Positions 46,006 to 56,610 of a DNA stretch of 64,000 nt are shown piece after piece; within the stretch, counting starts at the first letter, position 1; the number at the start of each line of letters is the position of its first letter. Source of the stretch: Andrena cerasifolii (taxonomy: Eukaryota; Arthropoda; Insecta; Hymenoptera; Andrenidae); the NCBI RefSeq assembly GCF_050908995.1, contig NC_135119.1:5704001-5768000 (forward strand). The letters are read 5' to 3'. The position numbers were made by a program, and so were the translations under genes. The notes below the pieces were generated by a model, which was given only the letters and a program-made list of their open reading frames with translations, had not been told where the DNA came from and ran no database searches.

Positions 46006-46255
46006 ATTTGAAAGTACGAATTAGGATAAGTATGGTACGATTTAGGAACATTAATCCTAAATCGTACTGTTTCCATATTAAAAATAAATCGTTTTTATGA
46101 ATAGAAGTTGATTGTTTTTTGTTGCTCGAGTTTGTAAAACTGTTTATTCTATTAATAAAGAGTTGATTACCACTAATTTTGTTTCAGTTTCCCTGTTATT
46201 TTTCATGTAATAAGTATTTGTTCCTAAGGGGTACGATTTAGAAAAGTTTACCCTA

Positions 46256-48635
46256 GTAGGTAACAGTGGGAGTTCAGAAAATTATTTAAATATCGAAAGT
46301 TGTCTGCGCGAAACTTTAACGCGCGAATTAATCAATGAATGTAAAACATGAAGCATGCACGACGGGCGATAATATGTACAATTTATGGTACAGATACGCT
46401 GAAAATATCAAGTAACATTACAAGGGTTATGACACACGAACTATGTAATTTTGCAATGTTGAAGTAACGGTAATGTGTTTTGATAATGACAATATGTACC
46501 ATGGACCAGATTTGAATAACCAAGCTACAAGGTAGGTATTATACATACAATCGGGAAACTGCGTGAGTTATGTCACATACGGTCACATAGGGGTGCATAA
46601 TTTTTTGACTCTCAAACAGCAAATATTTACCGTTCTCGCATCATTTGTAGGTCGAATGGACATGACAAATATAGAGATCCACACCAGCTATCGACAATAC
46701 GGAAAATAATATTTCTATCCATCACCAATGCCATAGATTTATTTTCAGAATCTAACGACACAACAGCGCATAGTGATATGACACACATCACGTTACACCG
46801 ATTCAGTCAGAGACAGTTCAAACGTATGGCGTCCAATATTGCGCTTCACCGAACTTATCGAAAAATGTCTTTGCACAGGATTCATAAAAAATATTGAAAT
46901 TCATCAATCGCGCGCAGAAAGTGCTTACTTTATGGCTCATGCAGCTCGTACCGATGCGCTTCTCTTTTTACAGCCAAATTTATTGAACGCGAAATCGAGG
47001 GGCTTATAGTTTCCATAGCGCTCGCAGTGCTCCCACCGCCGCCTATGCAGTTTCCCAAGACTTTTCGTATGGCTCATTTATCGCCAAATCGACAACTCAC
47101 CATTTAGCATCGGCCACGAGACACTAACAAGGGCACGTACCGAGTGCCAAACTGTCTTTTGTCCAAACTGGCATTTTTGTTCAGCATTAAATGAAATTAG
47201 ATAAGTATTTTTTATTTCCGCGAATAAACGGTTCGAGAGGATAAATCGCCCCTCAAAGTTCACCTGAAGAATATAGTCTTCCTAAAATTAATCTCAAACT
47301 GCTTCCGGAATTAAAAAAAAATGCTTTAAACAAAAGAATTCTAAAATAGAATAATACAGCAGAAGAGATGTGTATGGTTTTATTTTAAAAAAAATTTCAT
47401 TACCTTGAAAACTCCATGTTGCCATCGCGTTCAATAAAGCCAGTGCACCCAGAATGCGTGTTATTTAAAATATTGTACCTTTGCCTTATATTATTTTTTG
47501 ATACCATCAATATTTTTAGAAATGTTTGCGATGGCGCCATCAGAATATTTGAAAATATTCAGTGTTGTTTTTTTAGTCCACATGCCTTACGCTGCCAAAC
47601 AGTGATGTTTTGAAAAAGGTTGTTCGGGAAGATTACCTATCGCGTTGCTGCTAACAAGGGGAGGTCGCAGCCTGTACAGATTTTTTTTTTAACAAAATGC
47701 GAAATCTGGTTGGAATTTACGATACAGCTGGGAATAGAGTGATTACTACTGTTAAAATAAATCGAAGAGATCGAACGAATTTTTTTTTATACGTAGTGAT
47801 GTTTTCGAGGAAATTAATTTTGAAAATTCGGCCAATTTAGAAAATTCGCTATATATATGTATCTACTATATTATTGATATTAAATAGTATTGCAGCATTT
47901 TGATACAAGGAGACAGAGAATCACTGAATGCTTTCGAATATTAAAAACTCACGAGGCTTTGGCGAGAGTTCTGTGACTTTTACATTGAGCAACAAGGATA
48001 CCATTCTCAATAATTCCTCACCTGATAGAATTAATAAATAAGTAAAATATCTAAACACAAATGTTTAGCAAACAGTAGCTGTTTATTGAACGCGATTACT
48101 AGCAAGGCCGATTCCAGAAAGGAGTATAAATAATAAATAATACATGAAATATTCAAATTATTATTTTGAAAAAATATCTGATGATAACTTTTGCCGAATG
48201 AATTTTATTTCTGATTAACTAATCATTGACTACACCATGGATCCTCCACATCTTGCATAAATGTAACGTTAATGCGATATCATTGCCTGTGATTTAGATA
48301 CTTTGACCCCAACTCATTGCCATATTATAGTAACCAATAAATATAATCAATAAATGTTATTACATTTGTTCGGTAACTTGGTTGGTCAGTTGTTTTTTTT
48401 TATCTAATTTGAAATGGGATTCTCAGATAAGCATTATCTTGGAATAATTCAAGCATCAAAATTTACATCTGTTTAAATAAACTTACATTGATTTTACGAT
48501 GAAACAAAAAGACTATCCTCATTATTTTCAAATTATTTTTTCGTTTTACGAGTTCATTGAATTTCTTACCTTTTTGCATTCAGGGTAGGAGCATTCTCAG
48601 AATTTATAAATTGTTAGAAATGCATTATATTATAT
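46256..48635. other. No feature recognised
   Basis: No termini, arrays or coding motifs. CTAACAAGGGGAGG at 47653-47666 matches the outer end of fold-back FB1 but stands alone. Confidence 0.4.
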
Positions 48636-49868
48636 TGTGACGTCCCGGCTCCACCGCGAGATCGCGACTTAGTGTCCGCTAGCGCCACCAGAGGTCTAAT
48701 TTTCCTAACTCTTTCTCACAAGTCCTAACTTCCAATCTCATTCGTATATATACAAGTTCCAAATTATATCCTATTAGTCCCCGTGTGTGTCTAGGGCAGG
48801 GGCCATTTATCTAGCTGGTAAGTAATTTTTAAGATATTCTCTAAAATTATGTCCAAGCATAAACTGAGAGATCGCAGAATTCGGAGGGAGTCGGGGGGAC
48901 TCCAATGATGAAGGGGGAAAAAACACCTACAGAGGGGAGGAAGAGTGGTGGTTATTATGGATGTGTGCATGAACTGTGCGCCTGCGTCAGTCACGCACAC
49001 ATAACCACCACTCCTGTAGGTGTTTCCCCTTCCATCATATTGGACCCTCCGAACTCTGGAGAGATAGATAAGCCCTGAGCAAAATTTAGAAGCATAGTAA
49101 GAACCTAGCCCCCCCCCCCAGCACCATGTCTCGCTCGCTCATAGCCGGGCGCTGTTGTTGTAAAATGGAACCACTCATTGTTGCTACCCACACAAGAGTG
49201 TACTACCTGACTAAGTTATGTAGTTAATAAAATAAGCAGCAACATTCCGCATGTCTCAAGGCCCATGGCTACTTTAACCCTTTCCCTGTGGTATTTATTA
49301 CCCGTGTTGCGGACCCTGGATTCCAGCTACCGTCACTGAGATCGTAATAGTTTTTTTTAGATGCCTTTCTATACAGCATTCCAATGCATACACCTAAGTG
49401 CCTAGAATTAAACCGACTAATGTACAAAATAAGTTTAAGCTTCGAATGTAACTTGTGCTAACACTACTGTGCAATATAATATCTCGATAAGACTGTGTGT
49501 ACCCTCTCGAGGGTCTTTAGCCTAACATTTTCTGTACCTGACTGTTTAACCTTTCATACGTTTAAGGTTTTATAACCATTATTGTTATTAATATGTCAAA
49601 TGGTGTTAATAAACTTATATTTAAAAAAAGGGCATGGGCCGTCAGCTATAGCCCTACTGATGAGTCTGGCTGACGGTCCCAAGATGAAACGCGCAACCTC
49701 TTCTTCTTTTCCTCCTCGATCCTTCAACGCCAATCCACCCGCCCCGCACAGTTACACTCCCATTGTGGCGTAATCTGCCGGCCTTAGGGTTTTACGGTTA
49801 CGTCGGAGGCGACGGGACAAGAACACTCCCTTCTCGTCCAGAACGGTCCGGCAATTCTGGACGTGACA
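48636..49868. mobile_element. Probable solo LTR
   Basis: Starts TGTGACGTCC and ends GGACGTGACA, the usual TG...CA inverted tips; ATAT flanks both sides as a 4-base TSD. A TATATATACA box lies near 48747 and AATAAA-type signals near 49210 and 49603. No second LTR, primer site or gag/pol is present. A hairpin insertion lies inside (48875-49072) and an 11-base C run at 49109-49119. Assignment to Gypsy or Bel-Pao cannot be made. Confidence 0.5.
48875..49072. mobile_element. Hairpin insertion inside LTR
   Basis: Left arm (GCAGAATTCGGAGGGAGTC, GATGAAGGGGGAAA, ACACCTACAG, GTGGTGGTTAT) is mirrored by the right arm (ATAACCACCACTCC, TGTAGGTGTTTCCCCTTCCA, GGACCCTCCGAACTCT). Confidence 0.65.
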
Positions 49869-51112
49869 ATATCTTCTGAATCAGAGATTAGATTTTATTT
49901 TATTTATGAAATTGTATTTAAAGTGCACAGTTTCTAATTATATTTAAGCTAAAAAAAGTGTGAGATTAAATTCAATTTCCTCAACGATACTTTTATGATG
50001 CCGAGATTTTCGGTAAGGTACATATATTCAACTTATATGCGACTGGCATAGCAGAATGGTGTACGAATCTGTGCTCGGGACTTCAATCTCCCTTCAGGTA
50101 GCATGAGCCCACGACAAAAACCTCGGAATTAAATTTAAGGTGCTGCAGCGTGTGAAAGCGAATTTGTGACTGCTTTTCTATATTCAAGGTTCTGTCAATG
50201 ACATGTAATCTCCGAATATGCAAAAAAACTGTGATTCGCTGGAGTAAGGAATATCGTTTCAATGGAAAACTTTTTCATTATTTCTCGAACAGCTAAAATT
50301 TGTTATACCGCAAAATAATGGAATAATATTCGTAATATCGATGTTTTATGCAGCTTGGATACTAAATTCTAAAACAGATCGTAGAATTTTCGGGTTGTAC
50401 AAGCTATTCATATATTCGTGGTATTGTATCCACAGCATGGAAATAATGTTTAAGCCGTTACAATCTATTTTAAATATTTTCCATAACTATGCTTTAAATT
50501 TGCAAAGGGAGCATTATGTGACAGATATTGTGAATAATGTAATTATAAGACCTTATTTAAATTTAAGCTCCATGAATGTTAATGATTGAAGGAGGAACTT
50601 TAATCATTTTTTTTATGTATTTAGGAATATTTATTGCATTTCAAATAAGCTCAATTTGATTAATCGAAGTCTATTGTGTACATTTTAATTATGGAACGTG
50701 AATCATCTAATACTAGAGTATAAAGTATTTTTATGATATTTTATAATACTAGAGAGTATAGCTACAACTGGATACTATGCAACCCAAAATTAGAATAAAA
50801 AATTCTGTATTGTTGGAATAAATATTGGTGTAAAATAAATATTGGAATACAATTATTAACAAAAGTAGTATATTTTACATATTTAATCAATGTCAAAGTT
50901 GGAATTACCAATTCTAACTCACATTTTTTGAAAAATGCAAAACATAGAAATCTAAATATACCTATAGATGTTGCACAAGAAAATTCAGAAGATGAAGATA
51001 TTTTGCAATAAAGGAAACGCTTCTGTATATACAATTAATACTAATTAAGACGGACAGTATAGTGTAAATCGATCTTAAATCGACCTTAACACGGCACCGT
51101 TTTGGAACCCCA
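49869..51112. other. No feature recognised
   Basis: Two short ORFs (50341-50589 plus, 50762-51034 minus) without motifs in AT-rich DNA. Confidence 0.4.
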
Positions 51113-51412
51113 CCGTGGGCGAATTCCACTTACGTCCAAATCGTCTGTGATTTCCATTAAGTTAGGTTAGGTTTTCCTGTACGCGACTGGACGCATCGTC
51201 AAGAATTTCAAAGTCGATTTTCTCGAAAATGAAGCGCGATATGAAAAAAAGCTACTCTTTCTTTTCGATTTATAACAAGTAAATGAGTCGAGAAAAAGGA
51301 ATAAATTTTTTTGATATTGCGCTTCATTTTCGAGAAAATCGACTTTGAAGTTCTTGACGATGCGTCCAGTCGCGTATAAGTAAACCTACCCTGATGTGGA
51401 ATTCGCCCCGTG
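51113..51412. mobile_element. Palindromic MITE with GGGCGAATTCCAC ends
   Basis: GGGCGAATTCCACTTA at the left, complement of GGGGCGAATTCCACATCA at the right. The inner arms match closely through TACGCGACTGGACGCATCGT, CAAAGTCGATTTTCTCGAAA and ATGAAGCGC. A GTTAGGTTAGGTT stretch lies in the left arm. Confidence 0.78.
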
Positions 51413-52030
51413 TTGTACGGTGGTTATCTGTGCGTGACATGTAGTTCATTAACTACAAGCATTTTTAAACCAGTAATCGATTCTACCGATTTCGATGCGC
51501 GCGACTGTCTTTGTCCTGGATTTTTTGTTTCGACCGAAGCTAGCAATGGACATAACGCCAGCAGGAACGTTGCAGTTCTGTTTCGATGCGATATGCACCA
51601 TCCCTATTGTAGTTTTGTAATATGTACACATATGTACAGCTTCTCATACAGCCAATCAGTCATTTTTGTCACGATGGCAATGTGTTTCATGTATCGAATA
51701 TTTTTTTTTTGTAAACCATTCTCTTCATAAATCAGCAGTGCTCGACGTTATCGAAAAGATAGGAAGATAATGAAATTTTATATTTTTCTATATCATTAAA
51801 ATTCTGAACACCAACTTATTTCTCAACATGTATATAGGACTCTACTCTTTTACAAGTTTAATAATTTACAGTACTAAAACAGTTACATACCCTGATGATA
51901 AAATATTAAAAATGTCAATTAAAAATGAAAGACACAGTGCTGAACAAATGTATTGGGACACCCTTTAAAACAGAATAACTTTTTTTATCATTGGTCGAAA
52001 CGACTTGTATATTTTTTATTATTTACTTTT
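51413..52030. other. No gene; isolated mariner-like end
   Basis: ACAAATGTATTGGGACACCC at 51943-51962, with TTTAAAACAGAATAAC following, resembles Tc1/mariner-type termini and the M2 repeat, but no partner was identified. Confidence 0.3.
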
Positions 52031-52036
52031 TAATGT

Positions 52037-52297
52037 CTAAGTTTTATTTGTGCTAAATAAATTATAACCGCTAAAACCATTAAACATCGAAAAAGAAGTA
52101 TTAACGACAGAAAAGGCCTCGGCAAAATCTTCGGTAAAGGCTTTTGACAAGAATAAAGTTAACACGCTCGCGACGGCCAGCAGCATATTTTTCTGATAGA
52201 CCCCCAAACGCCGACGCTTGTTACAGCAAAGCAGCTCGATTTTATCGAAGCCGTTCCTGTCGTCTAAACTTGTTTTTCGATATTTAATCTTCGACAA
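52037..52297 (-). pseudogene. Unrecognised ORF, possible small membrane protein
   Basis: The frame opens after a stop and has its first ATG near 52186, giving MLLAVASVLTLFLSKAF followed by an acidic/aromatic tail to TAG. The start would form one hydrophobic segment (signal anchor or signal peptide). Codon use looks coding-like and GC is higher than its surroundings. It faces away from the decayed plus-strand frames at 52348-52920, with a short gap between. I do not recognise the family. It could be part of a compact foreign (for example viral) segment or a degraded host gene. Confidence 0.3.
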
Positions 52298-52347
52298 GCT
52301 AACGGTAAAAATCTTCGGAACCGTTTACTTGGGAAAACGCGACGAAA

Positions 52348-52920
52348 ATGTGTCGAATAGAGGTGTCATCATCGTGTTTCTTGTTGGAGCGGAAAGTATT
52401 AACGAGCAGCCCTCGACTCTGCTTCACGGTTTACCTGCGTGATACGGTAAAGCGACACGCTCCAATGCCGCATGTAAATCAAACTCCTAACTCGATGGTT
52501 GTACATATCTCCGAGCGTTTCACGCGCTCGCACACAAGCCTGGCCACCGATCGTGAACACGAGTGCGGTCAGCGCACTTGTTTAATGTGCAAAAGGCAGA
52601 ATGCACCCGAGAGAAGTATTCCCATTATATCGGTTTGGTCGAACTGGCTCGGTTCTATCGCGGAATCGCGGTTTTACTGTACAATGCGGTCTATCTCGAC
52701 AGGAAAAGCATGATATGTGTAAAGCACGGTCACGTGTACTGCTGGCTGGAATACGTGCAATTCAGGTGCAATGTACGCAACGGCAATACGCGCCTCGTTT
52801 ATAGGGAGAAAGTGCTGGTAGAACAGAGCGGAAGCACGATGGTATGAGGATACACTTGAAGGTCCTCCTGTACAGGGCGGGACGCTGTTCACGGTACAAC
52901 CACAATGGGGTGGTTCGGCT
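52348..52920 (+). pseudogene. Unrecognised coding-like frames, probably frameshifted
   Basis: Three successive frame segments look coding. The first (about 52430-52600) contains ECGQRTCLMCKR, with two CX2C-like cysteines. The second, in another frame (about 52600-52847), contains VYCWLEYVQFRCNVR. The third, back in the first frame (about 52830-52920), contains GGTLFTVQPQWGG and a stop. Switching frames without introns suggests two frameshifts in one decayed gene. CpG-rich, GC-richer than its flanks. No family recognised; endogenous viral origin is possible but unproven. Confidence 0.3.
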
Positions 52921-53536
52921 TGGAAAAGTTAGTGAAAAATATGATGTAATTTTTTCCTAGGTGTCGCTTTCGAGAAAATCGATTCTAAATGTTCGTTGGG
53001 CTGTGCGTGTAATTGGGTGCAGTTTGAATAAAGTATTGTAGGATCCGTGACAGAATAAAAGCGAATTTGTACCTGTTTGAAGATGGCGCTCTGGCACATG
53101 TGACGTCAGAGCGACCGCGAGGAGTAATTGGGGAATGCGAGAGACCGTGGGGCAGTTGGGCGTAAGATTTCGATGTAATCACAAGCTAATTGTATCTCTG
53201 CTGTTATACAGCTATTATACTCTTCTTCTATCATTTTCGAGTTTGACTGTTTCTTCCCATCACGCCTTCGTCCGTTTCCTACAGTATCTGCCTATTTCTT
53301 TTTAATTCTACGTATGTATTAGTGCCTATAAAGGGAAACGTGAATTTTATTGTATTAATTATTCGTAGCATAATGCGATTTGTTCAGCGGTTGCTGGTTC
53401 AATTTTTTAAAAGCTTGCGTAATATTTTGTTTTGGTCAGAAAAAGATTTACTGTTTCCTTTTTGTAAATATGCTGCTTACTACGCCTCTAAATACATGTA
53501 AGAATCATGGCGTATGATGCATACTATATAGAGATA
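52921..53536. other. No feature recognised
   Basis: A CRE-like TGACGTCA at 53101-53108 is the only motif seen. Confidence 0.35.
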
Positions 53537-54400
53537 CTATAATCAGAGTCTGGCCACGACTTAGAGCATATACTAATGGTGGTCTCATTGCCTTATGTCT
53601 CCTGTCCTCGAAACTGTCGCCAACATCACGCGAGAGAGATATACATGTGCGAGCTGGTGCGAGTGAGAGGTGTACACCGGCGCATGCGCATTGCGAGCTA
53701 TTGGGAGTCCCTCGTTCTACCTCTCTCTCTCTCTCTCGCTCCATTGAAAAAGTATCGCTTTCTCTCTCGCACGATGTTGGCGACAGTTTCGGGCTCTCAA
53801 TGAGACCTCCATGTCTATATGCTCTAAGGGCCACGAGCCGCTGTCCACCATGTTTGGGCTAAATCCTACGAGAGAGAAAGAGATATGCACCATTTCACTA
53901 TTAACCACTCTTAACAATTCTTACGTTTATGGCGGTATTTTACTTCTGTTTACTTCACGTAAATAGGTATATACATAGGCACATCAAGAAATTCTAATTG
54001 AGATTGATTCATACAAAATGGGTGGATGTACAGCACCCTTTTGCAAAAATGTATTACAATTAAGATTGGTATAATTGACAGATTTAAAAATCAGCGGGAA
54101 TAGACGAAAAATGGCGGGTCAATCAAAAGTGACCAAAAAAGGTTATGTTATGAAAGTGTTTATGAATATATATACATTACTTTTTCACTACCCAAATGCA
54201 CATTTTCAGATAAATAGATATTACAGACAATTAGAACAGTATGACTAAAACGTTTTTTATTAACTTTCAAACATATATTTTTCAAAAAATGTGTTACAAT
54301 TAAGATTAGTATAATTGACAGATTTAAAAATCAGCGGGAATAGATAAAAAATGGCGGACGAATCAAAAGTGGTCTTCTCGTGGCCAGACTCTGATTGTAG
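53537..54400. mobile_element. TA-flanked TIR element, AATCAGAGTCTGGCCACGA
   Basis: CTATAATCAGAGTCTGGCCA at the left and the complement of CTACAATCAGAGTCTGGCCA at the right, both followed by CGA; TA at 53538-53539 and 54398-54399. The left half contains a palindrome (TTAGAGCATATAC... near 53561 and GTCTATATGCTCTAA near 53812, with AACTGTCGCCAACATC between). The right half has an 87-base direct repeat (54045-54131, 54285-54371) containing CAGCGGGAATAG and AAAATGGCGG. Confidence 0.75.
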
Positions 54401-54537
54401 GCCGGTATTCATAGTCGCTACTTATTCTAAAGCAAATGCTTAAGCATGCGGCACCCTCTACTAACCTAGTAGCTAGTAAAGGATGTCAAATGCTTAAGCA
54501 TTTGCTTAAGAATAAGTAGCGACTATGAATACCGGCC
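54400..54537. mobile_element. Hairpin MITE H, copy 3 (most complete)
   Basis: GGCCGGTATTCATAGTCGCT and its complement bound it; the arms run through ACTTATTCTWAAGCAAATGC and TTAAGCAT. It abuts the end of the previous element, sharing its last base, as if inserted at its terminal TA. Confidence 0.85.
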
Positions 54538-56158
54538 ACCATAGTGTCTCTAATGCATACTAGTTTGCACACCCCAATGAAAATTTTTGATATAATAAAA
54601 AATGTTGGGATTTATATCTTCCAGGCAAATATATTCAATCTAGTTACTCCTGGAGGGAATATAAGAAAAGTGGATACTTATATCTCATAGAGAAAACTTT
54701 ACTAGGCTTTATTGCGTATGCAAAAGCGTGGTTACAAAAGTAAAAGTAATACTGTGCGTATAACAAGAGAGAAAACGTATGAATATAGTCAAATATAGAA
54801 GGTGGCGCCTCGCCCTAACGCGTGGGACTTGAAGCGCGAGATTTCGAAATCTAAATCTCAATAAAACATGTCACCTACAAAAATCTGTTAGAGTATTCAA
54901 ATTATATTACCATCGACGTATACGCGAGCTAATAATAATTAAAAATAACGAGTGACAAACAGAGACATTACCCAAGTTGAATTCAATCGCACGTGTGTTC
55001 CATGAAACCAAAAACTCGTGTAACGAAAAATTCGTTTCCCATTTTCCATTTATTTTTGCATGCAGAATTTCCTCGCGTTCGGGTATATCGCGAATGCATG
55101 TACGCCTCACCCTGTATAAGCAAAGAAGCGTACCGGACCGAAATGAGAGGTTGAGGGGTCTCTAGACGGAACAAGTATCTCTACGGCTTAGTTTAGAAGG
55201 CAGTTTCACCTGTGTTTATACATGTGCGGTGGCTAGCAGTTACAGAAGTTGATCCTCACCACTCACGTGGCTCCTTTGTGCTGCTTCACCTGTTACGAGC
55301 TGAGAGCTCTGAAGCTTCTCTCGGCGACCGTCTACGTGTTATTGCAAGAAAGCATAAAGCTGATAGACATTCTAGGGCGTATTCAAGTACTAGAAAAAAA
55401 CTTACCCTTTGCCCAGAAGATCGCAAGCAATGTGTCACAGAAAAGAACATTTCGAATATCTCGTTTTACATTGAGGTAATAAACAGAGTAGCTTACAAAC
55501 AAGAAAATAAAAATTGAAGTGCTTTATAATGTATATTTGGTAATCTCTAACTTAAAACATTGCGAAACACAGTGACAAAGGATTAAGGATGATTATGCAT
55601 AATTATTTAAACAATAATATTTAGAATATTTATAACTCCATTAATATACAAAGTGTAACATTCAAAGCACCACAGGAAAATATCTTGGAAACTAAGGAAC
55701 TATAAAGTTTTTGGTTCTTATAAGGGCTGATTGATATCAAGGGGGATGTCATGCGATAAAATTCATTTTTTATACGTGGATACGTGTAGACCGCACCAAA
55801 GTCATGATGTTTTTTTTTAATAGCAACATGTATTTTACTTTTAAAGTTATATGTATTAAAATCGCAATAGTGAAATCGTTAATCGAGTGGTACTATTATT
55901 GATTTTTTTTTCAGAAAGAATATAAGAAATAATAAATTTCAAATACTACTTTCAATATTAAAATGCTCTATTCATCGGTAATGGTGATGGACAATAACTT
56001 AGTTATTGCTAAATATTTTTAAATAAAAAAATTACGATGCACGGTACCAGATGCAATCCTTAAAAGGAAACAAGATTTTTTAAGAAATGTGTTATAGCTT
56101 TTGAGTAAAAAATTTCCAAAGACCACCCTTTTTTCGGCCTCCTGACTGAGCATGACCC
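54538..56158. other. Mostly unrecognised; holds one possible exon
   Basis: Outside 55246-55472 nothing was recognised until the T1-type end CTGACTGAGCATGACCCCTTAA at about 56141-56162. Confidence 0.35.
55246..55472 (+). CDS. Possible internal exon, unrecognised
   Basis: An open frame starts after a TTACAG acceptor-like site and ends at AG|GTAATA, a good donor. The 75 residues include FTCYELRALKLLSATVYVLL and an amphipathic stretch IKLIDILGRIQVLEKNLP. Third positions are GC-richer than the surroundings. There is no polypyrimidine tract of note before the acceptor, a competing ORF (55212-55517) overlaps in another frame, and no family is recognised. It could be chance. Confidence 0.18.
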
Positions 56159-56610
56159 CTTAATAATAAAGATATTTACATGGAAATTATTAAAAATTTC
56201 ATAGTAGCCGTGGGATTTTAGTGCGTAAAAATCCCAAACTACCCTGGCACCCGTGAGAGTTTCCCTTCTGGAGGCATCGAGGTGCCTTTTGAAGATGTCT
56301 CCACGTTAAAAAAAAAGCTTTATAATTTTTTTTTACAAATTATTTTTTTTAACTTGAGGAAATCTTCTAAAGACAGCCCGACTCCTTCAGAGGGGAATCC
56401 CCCGGTGGCGCCAGGGTAGTGTGGTATTTTCACCCATTAAAACCCCACGGCCACTATGAAATTTTTAATAATTTCCATGTAAATATCTCTATTATTAAGG
56501 CCTATTGACAGAAACGCTCGGGCACCTATTTACTTATTTTCGACATGGATCCATCCTGCCAAGGCTCATCAAAATCGGTGTGTACCACATGGTATCCTCC
56601 CCTTGTTAGT
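56159..56610. mobile_element. Fold-back element FB1, copy b, left-truncated
   Basis: Matches 4949-5412. Shared landmarks are ATATTTACATGGAAATTATT, GGTGCCTTTTGAAGAT, GGCGCCAGGGTAGTGTG and CCAAGGCTCATCAAAATCGG. The outer 115 bases of the left arm are missing; the break falls exactly at a TTAA, where a T1-type terminus (GACCCCTTAA) is joined. Confidence 0.8.

Larger units (their letters stand above)
44026..46255. mobile_element. Pogo-like element, AATTCGTACC family, with GC-rich insertions
   Basis: GGGTAAAATTGCCTAATTCG then TACC at the left, mirrored by the complement of GGGTAAACTTTTCTAAATCG then TACC at the right; TA at both edges (44026-44027, 46254-46255). The motif CTAAWTCGTACC or its complement recurs near both ends (44041, 44056, 45650, 45673, 46013, 46035, 46055, 46228). 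A transposase remnant lies at 45787-46005. Two GC-rich elements (44089, 44532) were inserted later. Confidence 0.78.

Noticed and set aside
53101..53108. TGACGTCA as a regulatory CRE
   Set aside because: A single 8-base palindrome with no adjacent gene or promoter features; chance occurrence cannot be excluded.
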